In this document: positions 8,996-17,362 of the stretch, piece by piece | Layout: every line of letters begins with the position of its first letter | How positions within the stretch are numbered: the first letter of the stretch is position 1 | Assembly (NCBI GenBank): GCA_016712265.1 | Contig: JADJRJ010000031.1 | Coordinates: 682,001-746,000, forward strand | Source: Gemmatimonadota bacterium | GTDB taxonomy: Bacteria; Gemmatimonadota; Gemmatimonadetes; Gemmatimonadales; Gemmatimonadaceae | Direction: 5' to 3' | Length of the DNA stretch: 64,000 bases | The notes under the pieces: model-generated | What the model was told of the DNA's origin: nothing | The model's database searches: none | The model's input: the letters and a program-made list of their open reading frames with translations, nothing else | Program-made: the position numbers and the translations under genes

Positions 8996-9520
8996 CTATC
9001 CCGCTGCGCCCCCCTCCGCTCCAGCTTCACCCGCCATGCCTCCGCTCAGGAGGAAGCTCTCGACGAAGAACAGGCCGCTCTCGCCCGCGCGCTTCACCAT
9101 GCGCAATAAGGTGTCCATGCTCGTCACCTCCTCGCGCTGCTCGCGCACGAACCACTCGAGTTCGTTCTTGGACAGGTGATCGCCTTCCTTGACTGCGCGG
9201 TCCATCAGGGCATTGATCTGGCTCGTCACGCGCATCTCGGATTCGAGTGCGAGGCGCACCGCATCTTCGGCGGACTTGAAGGTCGCACGAGGAGCGGGAA
9301 TCGCCGGGATCGTGACCTTTGCGGACGCATCCGAGAGAAACTTCACGAACCGCATGGCGTGTACACGTTCCTCGGCGGACTGCGCGTGGAAGTGTTTCGC
9401 CAGCATGGGGAGCCCCTCGCCCTCGAAATACACGGCGATGGCGATGTACTGGTGGGAGGCCGCGAGTTCGTTCCCGACCTGCTCGTTCATCGCGACGTTC
9501 ATGGCTTTCGAAATCAGCAT
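8996..9520 (-). CDS. Ferritin (non-haem)
   Basis: 174 residues. It aligns by eye with bacterial FtnA: ferroxidase ligands Glu18, Tyr25, Glu50 and His54 in helices A/B, an acidic helix C (ALESEMRVTSQI) and Gln128/Glu131 in 'REQREEV'. It lacks the haem-ligating Met pattern of bacterioferritin. It stores iron as a ferric mineral inside a 24-mer in the cytoplasm. The C-terminal tail is Gly/Ala-rich (GGMAGEAGAEGGAAG). The ATG at 9520 has a GAGGA about 8 bp upstream. The open frame continues far upstream (to 10600) opposite the PhoX-like gene, but that part is a shadow. Confidence 0.93.
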   Translation of the reverse strand: MLISKAMNVAMNEQVGNELAASHQYIAIAVYFEGEGLPMLAKHFHAQSAEERVHAMRFVKFLSDASAKVTIPAIPAPRATFKSAEDAVRLALESEMRVTSQINALMDRAVKEGDHLSKNELEWFVREQREEVTSMDTLLRMVKRAGESGLFFVESFLLSGGMAGEAGAEGGAAG

Positions 9521-9697
9521 GTTCGGTCCTCGGTTTGGGAAACGCCGTCGGCCCGCCAGACACCGCCGCAGGTGCGGTTGGTGCCCGGCGATGGCTCGTG
9601 ACAGGGATGTAGCCAGATCCCGGATAGCGGTGGGGGCAGGCGCCGCTGAAATTTGGCGCATGCGCGACATGCACCCGGTCGACGGAGCATAGTGAAG
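9521..9697. promoter_or_regulatory. Divergent promoter region, ferritin / PhoX-like gene
   Basis: A 177 bp non-coding gap between divergent starts. I see no convincing Fur-type palindrome or -35/-10 pair by eye; it is listed because transcription in both directions must start here. Confidence 0.4.
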
Positions 9698-11140
9698 ATG
9701 GCCACCCAGCGGGCAAGACGCGAATTCCTCGAACGAGTATGGCGCTATGGCGCGACGGCCGCCGCAACCCCGACCCTGGCCGGGTTGGCTCGGTGGAGCT
9801 GGGCCGCGCCCGATGACCGGCGCCGCGCTCTGGATGACTGGAAGGCCTACGGGTATGGACCGCTGGTCCGGAGTCCCGATTGCCCGGAATTCGAGATCCC
9901 CGAGCGGTTCAAGGTCGTGCGCATCTCGCAGGCACTTCGGCCGGCTACCGGTCACCCCGACCTGACCGTGCCGAACGCGTTTGACGGCATGGCGGCCTTT
10001 CCCCTGGAGAATGGCAACGTCCGGCTGATTCGGAACCATGAGATGACTGACGCCGCCGCTGACGGACGGGCAATCGGATCCCCCGCTTACGATCCGCGCG
10101 CGAGTGGAGGAACCAGTTCGCTCGAACTCCGCATGTCGGGAGGCGGCATGAACCGGACCGTGGAAGTCGTCGATGAGTTCATCAGCCTGGCTGGGACGCG
10201 GGTCAACTGCGCTGGGGGGCCGACCCCCTGGGGGAGCTGGCTCAGCGCGGAGGAGAACTGCAACGGGATATCCCAGGGCTTCGCACGGCCCCATGGCTAC
10301 GTATTTGAGGTACCCGCGGAGGCGCGCGCGACGGTATCGCCCGTCGCGCTCACGGCGATGGGGCGCTTCGTTCACGAGGCCGTAGCCGTCGACCCCCGCA
10401 CGGGGATGGTGTACGAGACGGAGGACGCCTGGTACGACCCGGAGAATCCCGCCAGGCCTGGGGCTGGCTTCTACCGCTTCATCCCGAAGCGGCGGGACCA
10501 CCTCGCCGAAGGGGGACGGTTGCAGATCCTGGCCATCGACGGGCGGCCAGGGTTCGTGACGGCGCGCGACCTGTTGCCCGGAACGACGCTCTCCGCGCAC
10601 TGGATCGACATCGAAGCGCCCGATCCCGCGGCCGCTGAGAGTGACCCCGCGGCGGTTTTCCGCGAGGGACTGGCCAAGGGGGCGGCGGTGTTCGCGCGCC
10701 TCGAGGGGGCCTGGGCCGGCGACGGCGGCATCTACATCGTCTCGACGAACGGCGGCAACGCGAAGGCAGGTCAGGTGTTCTTTTACGAACCCGTGGACGC
10801 CGCGAAGGGTCGTCTTACGCTCGTGTTTGAATCACCCTCAGCGGCGGTGTTGGATGCGCCGGACAACATTGTTCGCACCCCGCGGGGGGGGCTCGTGATC
10901 TGTGAGGACGGCTCCGACGACCAATTCGTGCGAGGGCTGGACCGATCGGGACGCATCCTCGACCTCGTGCGGCACCCCGTGGTGGAAGGGCGCCCTGGCC
11001 CCCGGGAGTTTGCCGGCGCCTGCTTCAGCCCGGACGGCGAGGTGCTCTTCTTCAACGTGCAGGGCTCGGCGACCGTGACGGGGACCAACGCCAGCGTCAC
11101 CTACGCCATGTGGGGGCCGTGGGCGGACGGGCCGTTGTGA
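9698..11140 (+). CDS. PhoX-like (DUF839) Tat-exported protein
   Basis: 480 residues. A twin-arginine signal (ARREFLERVW, then a short Ala-rich hydrophobic stretch) indicates folded export. The PhoX/DUF839 hallmarks follow: 'RLIRNHEM', 'GGTSSLEL', 'NCAGGPTPWGSWLSAEEN', 'GYVFEVPA', 'GRFVHEAVAVDPRTGMVYETEDA', 'GFYRFIP' and 'GGLVICEDGSDDQFVRGLD'. PhoX enzymes are Ca/Fe-dependent periplasmic phosphatases, but many DUF839 proteins are uncharacterised, so phosphatase activity is inferred. The start is the ATG at 9698 with an AGTGAAG-like weak RBS. The nitrilase-family gene follows 37 bp later in the same direction. Confidence 0.88.
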   Translation: MATQRARREFLERVWRYGATAAATPTLAGLARWSWAAPDDRRRALDDWKAYGYGPLVRSPDCPEFEIPERFKVVRISQALRPATGHPDLTVPNAFDGMAAFPLENGNVRLIRNHEMTDAAADGRAIGSPAYDPRASGGTSSLELRMSGGGMNRTVEVVDEFISLAGTRVNCAGGPTPWGSWLSAEENCNGISQGFARPHGYVFEVPAEARATVSPVALTAMGRFVHEAVAVDPRTGMVYETEDAWYDPENPARPGAGFYRFIPKRRDHLAEGGRLQILAIDGRPGFVTARDLLPGTTLSAHWIDIEAPDPAAAESDPAAVFREGLAKGAAVFARLEGAWAGDGGIYIVSTNGGNAKAGQVFFYEPVDAAKGRLTLVFESPSAAVLDAPDNIVRTPRGGLVICEDGSDDQFVRGLDRSGRILDLVRHPVVEGRPGPREFAGACFSPDGEVLFFNVQGSATVTGTNASVTYAMWGPWADGPL

Positions 11141-11177
11141 GTTCACGGCGGTAGTTTGTGCGGTAACCCGCCCGCCG

Positions 11178-11972
11178 ATGCGCATCGCCCTCGCCTCTCC
11201 CCCGATTCCGTCGTCGATTGCCGACGGCCTCGATCACGTCCGCGCGTACACGGCGGACGCGGCCAGGCGCGGGGCGGCGATCGTCTGCTTTCCCGAGGCG
11301 TACCTGCCGGGGCTGCGCGGCCAGGATTTCGATGTGCCCGATTGGTCCGCGGCGGACGAGGAACGGGCGACGATCGCGGTGCGTGCCATCGCGCGAGCGT
11401 CACGAATCGCGATGATCGTCGGGGTCGAGCATGTGACGCCCGCTGGAAGCCAGATCGCGTCGCTGGTGGTGGATGCGCACGGGGCGGTGCTTGGCCTGCA
11501 GACCAAGAACCAGCTCGACCCCAGCGAGGACGCCCCCTACATACCCGGAGATACGCGACGGGTGTTTGAGTTCGAGGGGCTGCGCTTCGGGATCGCGATC
11601 TGCCACGAAGGGTGGCGGTATCCGGAAACGGTGCGGTGGGCGGCGGCGCGGGGCGCGCACATCGTCTTTCATCCGCAGTTGACCGGGAGCGATCGCACGG
11701 GGCCGCGACTGACCACGTGGGGCGACGTGGCGAATCCGTATTACGAAAAGGCCATGCTGATGCGCAGCCGCGAGAACACCATTTGGTTTGCCAGCGTCAA
11801 CTACGGCGTGCGGTTTCAGGAGTCGGCCACGACGGTCATCAACCCGCTGGGAGAGTTGCACGCCCACCTGCCGTACGGTGAGCCCGGGGTGTTGATCGTT
11901 GACATCGATCGGTCGGCCGCCACCGGACTGCTCGCGCGTCGTTATGCGCCGGAGCGCTATCGCGAGGGCTGA
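11178..11972 (+). CDS. Carbon-nitrogen hydrolase (nitrilase superfamily)
   Basis: 264 residues, a typical single-domain nitrilase-fold enzyme. The catalytic triad is visible: Glu40 (CFPEAYLPG), Lys110 (LQTKNQLDP) and Cys142 (GIAICHEGWRYPE). These enzymes hydrolyse amides, nitriles or carbamoyl groups. There is no signal peptide, so it is cytoplasmic. The substrate is not evident; the closest general class is the aliphatic amidase/carbamoylase group. It probably shares a transcript with the PhoX-like gene. Confidence 0.9.
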   Translation: MRIALASPPIPSSIADGLDHVRAYTADAARRGAAIVCFPEAYLPGLRGQDFDVPDWSAADEERATIAVRAIARASRIAMIVGVEHVTPAGSQIASLVVDAHGAVLGLQTKNQLDPSEDAPYIPGDTRRVFEFEGLRFGIAICHEGWRYPETVRWAAARGAHIVFHPQLTGSDRTGPRLTTWGDVANPYYEKAMLMRSRENTIWFASVNYGVRFQESATTVINPLGELHAHLPYGEPGVLIVDIDRSAATGLLARRYAPERYREG

Positions 11973-11973
11973 G

Positions 11974-12001
11974 CTGGCGGCACCGGGCTCGGTGCCGCCA
12001 G
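11974..12001. terminator. Perfect 12-bp stem hairpin between convergent genes
   Basis: Arms CTGGCGGCACCG (11974-11985) and CGGTGCCGCCAG (11990-12001) enclose the 4-base loop GGCT. It begins one base after the stop of the hydrolase and ends 20 bp before the end of the BNR gene on the other strand. There is no T-run, so it may act as a bidirectional structural terminator or 3'-end stabiliser. Confidence 0.75.
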
Positions 12002-12021
12002 GCCCCGTGTGGTTTGCCCTC

Positions 12022-15000
12022 CTACCGTGTAGCGAGCGCGCGTTGCAGCTCAACCAGCAGGGCCTTGGCGTCGGCGAGCACCTTGCGGTGCGTCCCCGTC
12101 GGTGCCTGGAGCCCACCGTGACGTGCCCCGTTGCCATTCCATGCGCCCGGCAGGGCCGCGAGCGCGGCGATCGGGCCGCGCGGACGCCCGAAACCACCAC
12201 CGCCCCCGCGAGGGCCGCCGGCCGCGGGCGCCAATCCCAGCCGTTGCACGAGTGGGGCATAACGAGCGGAGTCCGCCGCCGTGGCGCTGCCCAGCTTCGC
12301 GCGGAACTTCGCGATGCCGTCAGTCAACTTCGCCTGCACATCCTGCGCCTCAAGCAGGAAGGCCTCACGCGCCTGGTGTTCCGCGACCGTAATCATGGAC
12401 GTCGGATCACCGCGCACCGTGAAGGTCTGGCGGCTCTTCGCCCCATCGACATCCATCGTCACCGTGTAGGTGCCCGGTGAGACGTAGAACCCGCGCGGTC
12501 CGATGTTGTGCACCGGGATGGGAAGTGCCTGGCGCCCGGTGGTGCGTCCGCCCTGCATGCCAGGTGGCACCCCCTCCTCCCCACCTCCTCCGCCACCGCC
12601 CGGCCCGCTCGCCGGCGCGTACCGAAGATCCCAGTTGATCCGGTGTGCCGCACCACCGGCACTCGGGCCGGGGAGTTCGCGGATCACGCGGCCCGCCGCG
12701 TTGGTGATCGTGAACTTCACCGACTGTGCGGCCCGCCCGAGGTGGTAGGTGAACATGGCGCCTTCCATCGGGTTCTCCGCGGCATAAATGCCGTGGGCAG
12801 CGGTGGAGACGTCGGCCCAGTAGTTGATGATGGTGGCCTGTCGCACCGGGAACAGGTGCGCGCCCTTCGCGGCAACCGCCGGGGTCCAGTCGGCGATCGG
12901 CGACACGTCATCGAGAATCCAGATCGCCCGACCGTGGGTGCCCAGGACGAGGTCCTTCGTCCGCGGGTGAACGATCAGCTCATCGTACCGCGTGGTGGGC
13001 AGTCCCGCGCCGAGTCGCTGCCACGTGTCCCCGCCATCTACGGTGAAGTAGACAAACCGCTCGGTGCCGGCAAACAACACGTGCCCCTTGCCGGGGTACT
13101 CGGCGATCGAGCGCACCGGGGCGTCGGCGGCCAGGCCGGACGTGACGTGGGTCCACGTGCGCCCGAAGTCCGTCGTGCGAAATACGTGCGGCGCGAAGTC
13201 CCCGACGCGGTGGTTGTCGATCGTGACATAGGCGGCGCCTCGCCCGCTGCTTGACGCGACAATCCGGTCGACAAACGAGCCGCTGGGGACACTGCGGATC
13301 CCCGCGCTGAGTTCGGTCCAGGTCAGGCCGCCGTCCCGGGAGAGCTGTACGTTGCCGTCATCCGTTCCCGCCCAGAGGATGCGTGGGTCGAGGGGCGACT
13401 CGGCGACGGTCGTGATCTCCGAGAAGTTGGACTCGCCGTCATTGCGCGAGATGCGAATCTCCGTGTTGAGAACGCCTCCGATGCGTAGCGTGTCGCGATT
13501 CACCTGGCGCGTGAGGTCCTTCGTCGCGGTCCAGGTGGAGCCGAAGTCGCGCGAGATGAGCAGCTTGTTGGCTCCGAGGTAGACGGTGCCGGCCGTGTGC
13601 TGCGAGGCGACGATGGGTGCGGTCCAGTCGAACCGGTATGACTCGCCGGACGGTGCCTGCGGCTGGATGTCGTAACGATCTCCCGTCTCCGCATCCACGC
13701 GCGTCAGGTTGCCACCACTCGAGGTCGAGTACACGTACCGATGTCCGCGCTTGTCCACGGAGTGACCCGTGCCATCGGAGAACCCGATCTGCCGCCAGTC
13801 GCTGTTCAGGATGCCTAACCAGTGGTTGGTCTGGCTGGGCCCCATGAACGAATGTGCATCCTGCAACCCGCCGTAGATCCAGTAGGGATCGCGGTTGTCC
13901 ACGGCAATGCGATAGAACTGGGCGATCGCAAAGTTGTTGATGCGGGTATAGGTGTAGCCCAGGTCCCAGGACTCGTGCAGCCCTCCGTCGCCGCCGAGCA
14001 GCAGGTGGCGCGGGTTCCGTGGATCGATCCAGAGCGCGTGGTGGTCGTCCTTGAGGCCAAGGTCATAGGTTGGGGAGTTGGGCATCCCCTCGAACGTGGT
14101 GCCGCCGTCCTCACTCTTGGAGGGCTGCACCCCCATCAGCCACACGCGCTTGTCCGTGGTTGGGTCGATGTAGGGCTTGGAGTAGTACATGGGCCGTGGG
14201 TTCTGGCGGCTCACCATCTTCCACGTGGCGCCAGCGTCCTCGGTGCGGTAGAGGCCACCCTGGCCGGGATGCTCGACCGTGGCGACGAGCACGCTCGGAT
14301 TGGAGAGGGCGATGGACAGCCCGATGCGCCCCTTGTCACCGGTGGGCAAACCGAGCTCGATCTTGTTCCAGGTCGTGCCGCCGTCCAGGCTCTTGTACAG
14401 TCCGGCCCCCGGGCCGCCACCGTTGAACCCGAAGGTGGAACGCAGGCGCTGGTAGGTCGCGGCGTAGAGGACGTTCGGGTCGCGGGGGTCGATCACCAGC
14501 TCGGTGGCACCGGTGAGCGAGTCGACAAACAATACCTTGCTCCACGTCCGGCCCGCGTCCGTGGTCTTGAAGACGCCACGCTCCATGCTCGGCTTCCACA
14601 AGTTGCCGACGGCGGCCACCCATGCGGTGTTCGCGTCGGTCGGGTGCGGAACAACCCGGCCGATGCTCGCCGTCTCCTTGAGGCCGAGGAAGGTCCAGGT
14701 GGCACCGGCATCGGTGGACCGGTAAATGCCACCACCCCACGAGGAGCTCTGGCGGTTGTTCTGTTCCCCGGTCCCGGCCCAGATCACGCGCGAGTCGCCG
14801 GGAAAGATCGCGATGTCGCCGAACGTATTGTCCGGCTGCCCCTCGAAGACCGGGGCCCAGGTGGTCCCCTTGTTAGTCGTCTTCCACATGCCGCCAGCTG
14901 CTGCGCCAATGTAGATCGTGGCCGGCTCGCGAGGATCAACCTCGACGTCGTGAATGCGCCCGCCCATCACGGCCGGGCCGATCGACCGCGCGCGGAGGCC

Positions 15001-15069
15001 ATCGAAGGGGGTCTGGGCCACGGCCGGCACGGCGGCCACGGAGGCAAGGAGAACGGCGAAGGTGCGCAC
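12022..15069 (-). CDS. Exported BNR/VPS10-type multi-repeat beta-propeller protein (copy A)
   Basis: 1015 residues with a Sec signal (MRTFAVLLASVAAVPAVA). It is packed with Asp-box (BNR) repeats such as 'STDAGATW', 'TTDAGRTW', 'SLDGGTTW', 'TEDAGATW' and 'SRDGGLTW', interleaved with 'DPRDPNVLYAATY'-type strands, as in the VPS10/sortilin-like and xyloglucanase-like double propellers. The C-terminal third carries a beta-sandwich (YHLGRAAQSVKFTITNAAGRVIREL) and a helical tail. Similar Acidobacteriota/Gemmatimonadota proteins are often annotated as 'glycosyl hydrolase' or 'sortilin', but no catalytic acid pair can be assigned here. It is a clear paralogue of 20700-23726, with the same domain order and the shared opening 'IGPA..GGRI.D.E'. 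Confidence 0.85.
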   Translation of the reverse strand: MRTFAVLLASVAAVPAVAQTPFDGLRARSIGPAVMGGRIHDVEVDPREPATIYIGAAAGGMWKTTNKGTTWAPVFEGQPDNTFGDIAIFPGDSRVIWAGTGEQNNRQSSSWGGGIYRSTDAGATWTFLGLKETASIGRVVPHPTDANTAWVAAVGNLWKPSMERGVFKTTDAGRTWSKVLFVDSLTGATELVIDPRDPNVLYAATYQRLRSTFGFNGGGPGAGLYKSLDGGTTWNKIELGLPTGDKGRIGLSIALSNPSVLVATVEHPGQGGLYRTEDAGATWKMVSRQNPRPMYYSKPYIDPTTDKRVWLMGVQPSKSEDGGTTFEGMPNSPTYDLGLKDDHHALWIDPRNPRHLLLGGDGGLHESWDLGYTYTRINNFAIAQFYRIAVDNRDPYWIYGGLQDAHSFMGPSQTNHWLGILNSDWRQIGFSDGTGHSVDKRGHRYVYSTSSGGNLTRVDAETGDRYDIQPQAPSGESYRFDWTAPIVASQHTAGTVYLGANKLLISRDFGSTWTATKDLTRQVNRDTLRIGGVLNTEIRISRNDGESNFSEITTVAESPLDPRILWAGTDDGNVQLSRDGGLTWTELSAGIRSVPSGSFVDRIVASSSGRGAAYVTIDNHRVGDFAPHVFRTTDFGRTWTHVTSGLAADAPVRSIAEYPGKGHVLFAGTERFVYFTVDGGDTWQRLGAGLPTTRYDELIVHPRTKDLVLGTHGRAIWILDDVSPIADWTPAVAAKGAHLFPVRQATIINYWADVSTAAHGIYAAENPMEGAMFTYHLGRAAQSVKFTITNAAGRVIRELPGPSAGGAAHRINWDLRYAPASGPGGGGGGGEEGVPPGMQGGRTTGRQALPIPVHNIGPRGFYVSPGTYTVTMDVDGAKSRQTFTVRGDPTSMITVAEHQAREAFLLEAQDVQAKLTDGIAKFRAKLGSATAADSARYAPLVQRLGLAPAAGGPRGGGGGFGRPRGPIAALAALPGAWNGNGARHGGLQAPTGTHRKVLADAKALLVELQRALATR

Positions 15070-15154
15070 AGGGGGCGGGGCGAAGGTTTCGAGCCGGAAT
15101 CTGCGCTCCGGTACGGGTGTCGGGAACGGCTACGGTACCGGGAGTATCGCGGGG

Positions 15155-15183
15155 TTGACGCATATTGTTAGCGAGGCTAAGTA
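15155..15183 (+). promoter_or_regulatory. Candidate sigma70-type promoter for the VOC/MarR operon
   Basis: TTGACG (15155-15160), a 17 bp spacer and TAAGTA (15178-15183). Transcription would start at about 15190, where the CCAGACG array begins. Hexamer matches are partial, so confidence is modest. Confidence 0.4.
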
Positions 15184-15188
15184 TCTGG

Positions 15189-15237
15189 CCAGACGCCAGA
15201 CGCCAGACGCCAGACGCCAGACGCCAGACGCCAGGCG
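15189..15237. repeat. Tandem heptamer array (CCAGACG), 6 perfect units plus one variant
   Basis: Six exact copies of CCAGACG at 15189-15230 are followed by CCAGGCG (15231-15237); a further GGCAGACGG lies at 15245-15253. The array sits between the divergent BNR copy A and VOC genes, about 56 bp before the VOC start. The unit is almost the same as the GGCAGAC unit of the arrays at 37336, 55529, 56099 and 60730. Confidence 0.95.
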
Positions 15238-15292
15238 GCAGTCCGGCAGACGGCCGGGCCGGCGGTGCGCATCCCCTGAACCCACAACTCCC

Positions 15293-15688
15293 ATGTCCTC
15301 CAACGCAGATCTCTCGACCGCGACCGTTGGGCAGCTGTTAGTCCCCGTCTCCGACCTCGACCGGGCCACGGCGTACTACCGCGATACCCTCGGCCTGCAG
15401 CATCTCTTCACGGCGCCGCCGCAGATGTCCTTCTTCATGGCTGGGAATGTGCGACTGCTCGTTGGGGTGCGCGAAGACGGCGCGAAGGACCAGCGGGGAT
15501 CGGCGATCTACTTCAAGGTCGCTGACATCCAGGCGACCTACGACACGCTCAAGACGCGGGGCGCCCTGGTAAAGGACGCGCCGCACATCGCGCACAAGGC
15601 GCCGAACTACACCCTCTGGCTTTGCGAGTTCGCCGACCCGGACGGGAACACCTTGCTGCTCATGAGTGAGGTCCCGGTCGCGAGCTGA
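15293..15688 (+). CDS. VOC (glyoxalase/bleomycin-resistance) family protein
   Basis: 131 residues, a single VOC unit with two beta-alpha-beta-beta-beta modules: 'VGQLLVPVSDLDRATAYYRDTLGLQ' opens the first and 'AIYFKVADIQATYDTLKTRGA' the second, ending with 'CEFADPDGNTLLLMSEV'. VOC proteins bind a divalent metal and include glyoxalase I, dioxygenases and antibiotic-binding proteins; which one applies is not clear. The start ATG at 15293 follows the heptamer array. The MarR-type gene begins 2 bp after the stop, implying co-transcription. Confidence 0.88.
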   Translation: MSSNADLSTATVGQLLVPVSDLDRATAYYRDTLGLQHLFTAPPQMSFFMAGNVRLLVGVREDGAKDQRGSAIYFKVADIQATYDTLKTRGALVKDAPHIAHKAPNYTLWLCEFADPDGNTLLLMSEVPVAS

Positions 15689-15690
15689 CG

Positions 15691-16149
15691 GTGTCCGAGC
15701 TCCTGGCGACCGCGGACCGGCTGCACTCCATTGCCATCCACCTGTTGCGTCGCCTGCGGAAGGTGGATGAAGCGACCGGACTCAGCGGGCCGCGGCTCTC
15801 TGCCCTCTCGGTCGTTGTGTTCGCCGGTCCGGTGACCATCACGGAACTGGCGGCGGCCGAACAGGTGAAGCCGCCCACCATGACCCGCCTGGTGCAGGGC
15901 CTGGAAGCCGAAGGTCTCGTCAAGCGACGCGCCGACGCCGCAGACGGGAGGGTGAGTCGCATCGAGGCGACGACGCGGGGACGAAAGATCCTGCTCGATG
16001 GTCGCGCGCGACGGGTGGCCATGCTGGCCGAGTTACTCGAGACCCTCGATGATCCTTCCCGGGATGAGCTCAGCCGGGCCCTGACGGGGCTGGAGGTGGT
16101 GATCGGGGGACGCCGGGTCCGATCCCCGTCCCCCGAACCCGCAGCCTAA
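15691..16149 (+). CDS. MarR-family transcriptional regulator
   Basis: 152 residues with a GTG start 2 bp after the VOC stop. The winged helix-turn-helix core is clear: 'SALSVVVFAGPVTITELAAAEQVKPPTMTRLVQGLEAEGLVKRRADAADGRVSRIEAT', including the Asp-Gly-Arg wing of MarR proteins, flanked by dimerisation helices. It probably controls its own operon and thereby the VOC gene. The stop codon overlaps the stop of the convergent beta-barrel gene by 4 bp within the sequence CCTAACG. Confidence 0.9.
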   Translation: MSELLATADRLHSIAIHLLRRLRKVDEATGLSGPRLSALSVVVFAGPVTITELAAAEQVKPPTMTRLVQGLEAEGLVKRRADAADGRVSRIEATTRGRKILLDGRARRVAMLAELLETLDDPSRDELSRALTGLEVVIGGRRVRSPSPEPAA

Positions 16150-16724
16150 CGAGCGCCGATCCGGACCCCGACCGTGATCGGCAGGTGGCTGTGGTCACTC
16201 CCGGTGACGATCGCATACCGCGCCTCGGCGAAGAACCCCGTGCGCCCGCGCTGTGCGATAACGCCGCCGCCGGCGCCCACCGTCATCCCGTTGTCTCGCT
16301 CCGAATACGAGCTTCCGCCGCCGCCCGGCTCGTACGAGTACTCGGACGAGTAACCCACCGAGGAAAGACCGGCGCCGCCAACCAGGTAGGGACGCAGCTG
16401 GGCGTCCGCCTTCCCGATGCGATAGAGGAGGTCGGCGGTCATGGCGAACGGCGTGCTGGTCCCCGAGCCGCCGCCGAGTTCACTGGAGACGCCGAACGAG
16501 CCATAGGTCGCCGTGCCCCGGAGCTCGACATTCCTGTTCGCGAGGGCGCGTCCGACGCCGGCCGAGACGGACCACCCCGCGCCGAAATCATCGGCAAACG
16601 TTCCCATGGGGAGGGCTGGCCCGACGGAGAACATCCCGAAGAGTTCGCGGCCCTGGGTCTGGGCTTCCGTCGCGAGCCCAGCCGTGGTGGCCAAGAGGAG
16701 CAGTGAACGATGCATGGTGCGCAT
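16146..16724 (-). CDS. Small outer-membrane beta-barrel protein
   Basis: About 192 residues with a signal peptide (MRTMHRSLLLLATTAGLATEA). The mature part alternates hydrophobic and polar residues in barrel strands, ending 'LPITVGVRIGAR', with a Gly/Ser-rich loop (SYEPGGGGSSYSERDNG). It resembles the OmpA-like transmembrane or 'outer membrane protein beta-barrel' families with eight strands. Ligand or function unknown. Either Met at 16724 or Met at 16715 could be the start; both keep the signal peptide. It is convergent with the MarR gene with overlapping stops. Confidence 0.75.
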   Translation of the reverse strand: MRTMHRSLLLLATTAGLATEAQTQGRELFGMFSVGPALPMGTFADDFGAGWSVSAGVGRALANRNVELRGTATYGSFGVSSELGGGSGTSTPFAMTADLLYRIGKADAQLRPYLVGGAGLSSVGYSSEYSYEPGGGGSSYSERDNGMTVGAGGGVIAQRGRTGFFAEARYAIVTGSDHSHLPITVGVRIGAR

Positions 16725-16840
16725 GGAGGAATCCGGGGTATGGGTGAGCGGAGGCCACTGGGGGGACCGCGGCGCTCCCACCATGTCTCACGTCGCCAAT
16801 GCGCATCCGTCTCAGCCCGGGTCGAGGTTAGGTTCCGTCC

Positions 16841-17362
16841 ATGACTGCCCCTGGCGACCTCTCCCAGGCGCTCGAAAGTGTGCTCGGGCGGTTTCGCACC
16901 ATGGTGCGCAGCATTGCGGCCCGACACGCGCTCCACGACGCCGACCTGGAGGAGCTGATCCAGGACCTCCGGATCCGGCTGTGGCGTGGCCGAAGCTCGA
17001 GTGAGGAGATCACGGCCCTCCCGACGTCATACGTATATCAGGCAGCGACGACGGCGGCGCTGGACATGCTCCGGCGCCGGCGGCGCGAGGCCGGACGGTC
17101 GGTGGAGGCGTCGGCGGAGGTGCTGGAGGGGGTGGCGCAACGCGGTGGCGCGGATGACGGGGTACAGGCCGACGACCTCGCACGTCGCGTCGAGGTGGCG
17201 CTCGGCCAACTCGTCCCGTCGCGCCGGATGGTGGTACGGATGTCGCTGGCCGGGTATGACCGTCGTGAAATCGTGGAGCGGTTGGGGTGGAGCGAGGGGA
17301 AGGTGCGAAACCTGCTGTCGCGCGGGATGGACGACTTGCGCTCGAACCTCAACGACCAATGA
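16841..17362 (+). CDS. ECF-type RNA polymerase sigma factor
   Basis: 173 residues. Region 2 is 'DADLEELIQDLRIRLWRG...ALPTSYVYQAATTAALDMLRRRRRE' and region 4 is 'ALGQLVPSRRMVVRMSLAGYDRREIVERLGWSEGKVRNLLSRGMDDLR', the usual two-domain ECF layout without region 3. Its stop overlaps the ATG of the zinc-type anti-sigma gene (ATGA), the standard arrangement of a sigma/anti-sigma pair. The regulon is unknown; the convergent CHAT/BNR pair is a candidate by proximity only. Confidence 0.9.
   Translation: MTAPGDLSQALESVLGRFRTMVRSIAARHALHDADLEELIQDLRIRLWRGRSSSEEITALPTSYVYQAATTAALDMLRRRRREAGRSVEASAEVLEGVAQRGGADDGVQADDLARRVEVALGQLVPSRRMVVRMSLAGYDRREIVERLGWSEGKVRNLLSRGMDDLRSNLNDQ

Noticed and set aside
8996..10600. 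Ferritin as a 534-residue protein
   Set aside because: Only the last 174 codons match ferritin; the upstream frame is antisense to the PhoX-like gene and the ATG at 9520 has a good RBS.
13822..15171. 449-codon open frame antisense to BNR copy A (and similar long frames at 4227-5792, 7671-8858 and 31002-32285)
   Set aside because: Antisense to well-supported genes, low-complexity translations, no recognised family.
15162..15176. 15-bp word ATATTGTTAGCGAGG also present at 37563-37577
   Set aside because: One copy is intergenic and the other inside the M1 peptidase gene; a single 15-bp match in 64 kb is close to chance expectation.
15189..15237. Possible CRISPR-like array
   Set aside because: The unit is 7 bp with no unique spacers and no cas genes; it is a simple tandem repeat.
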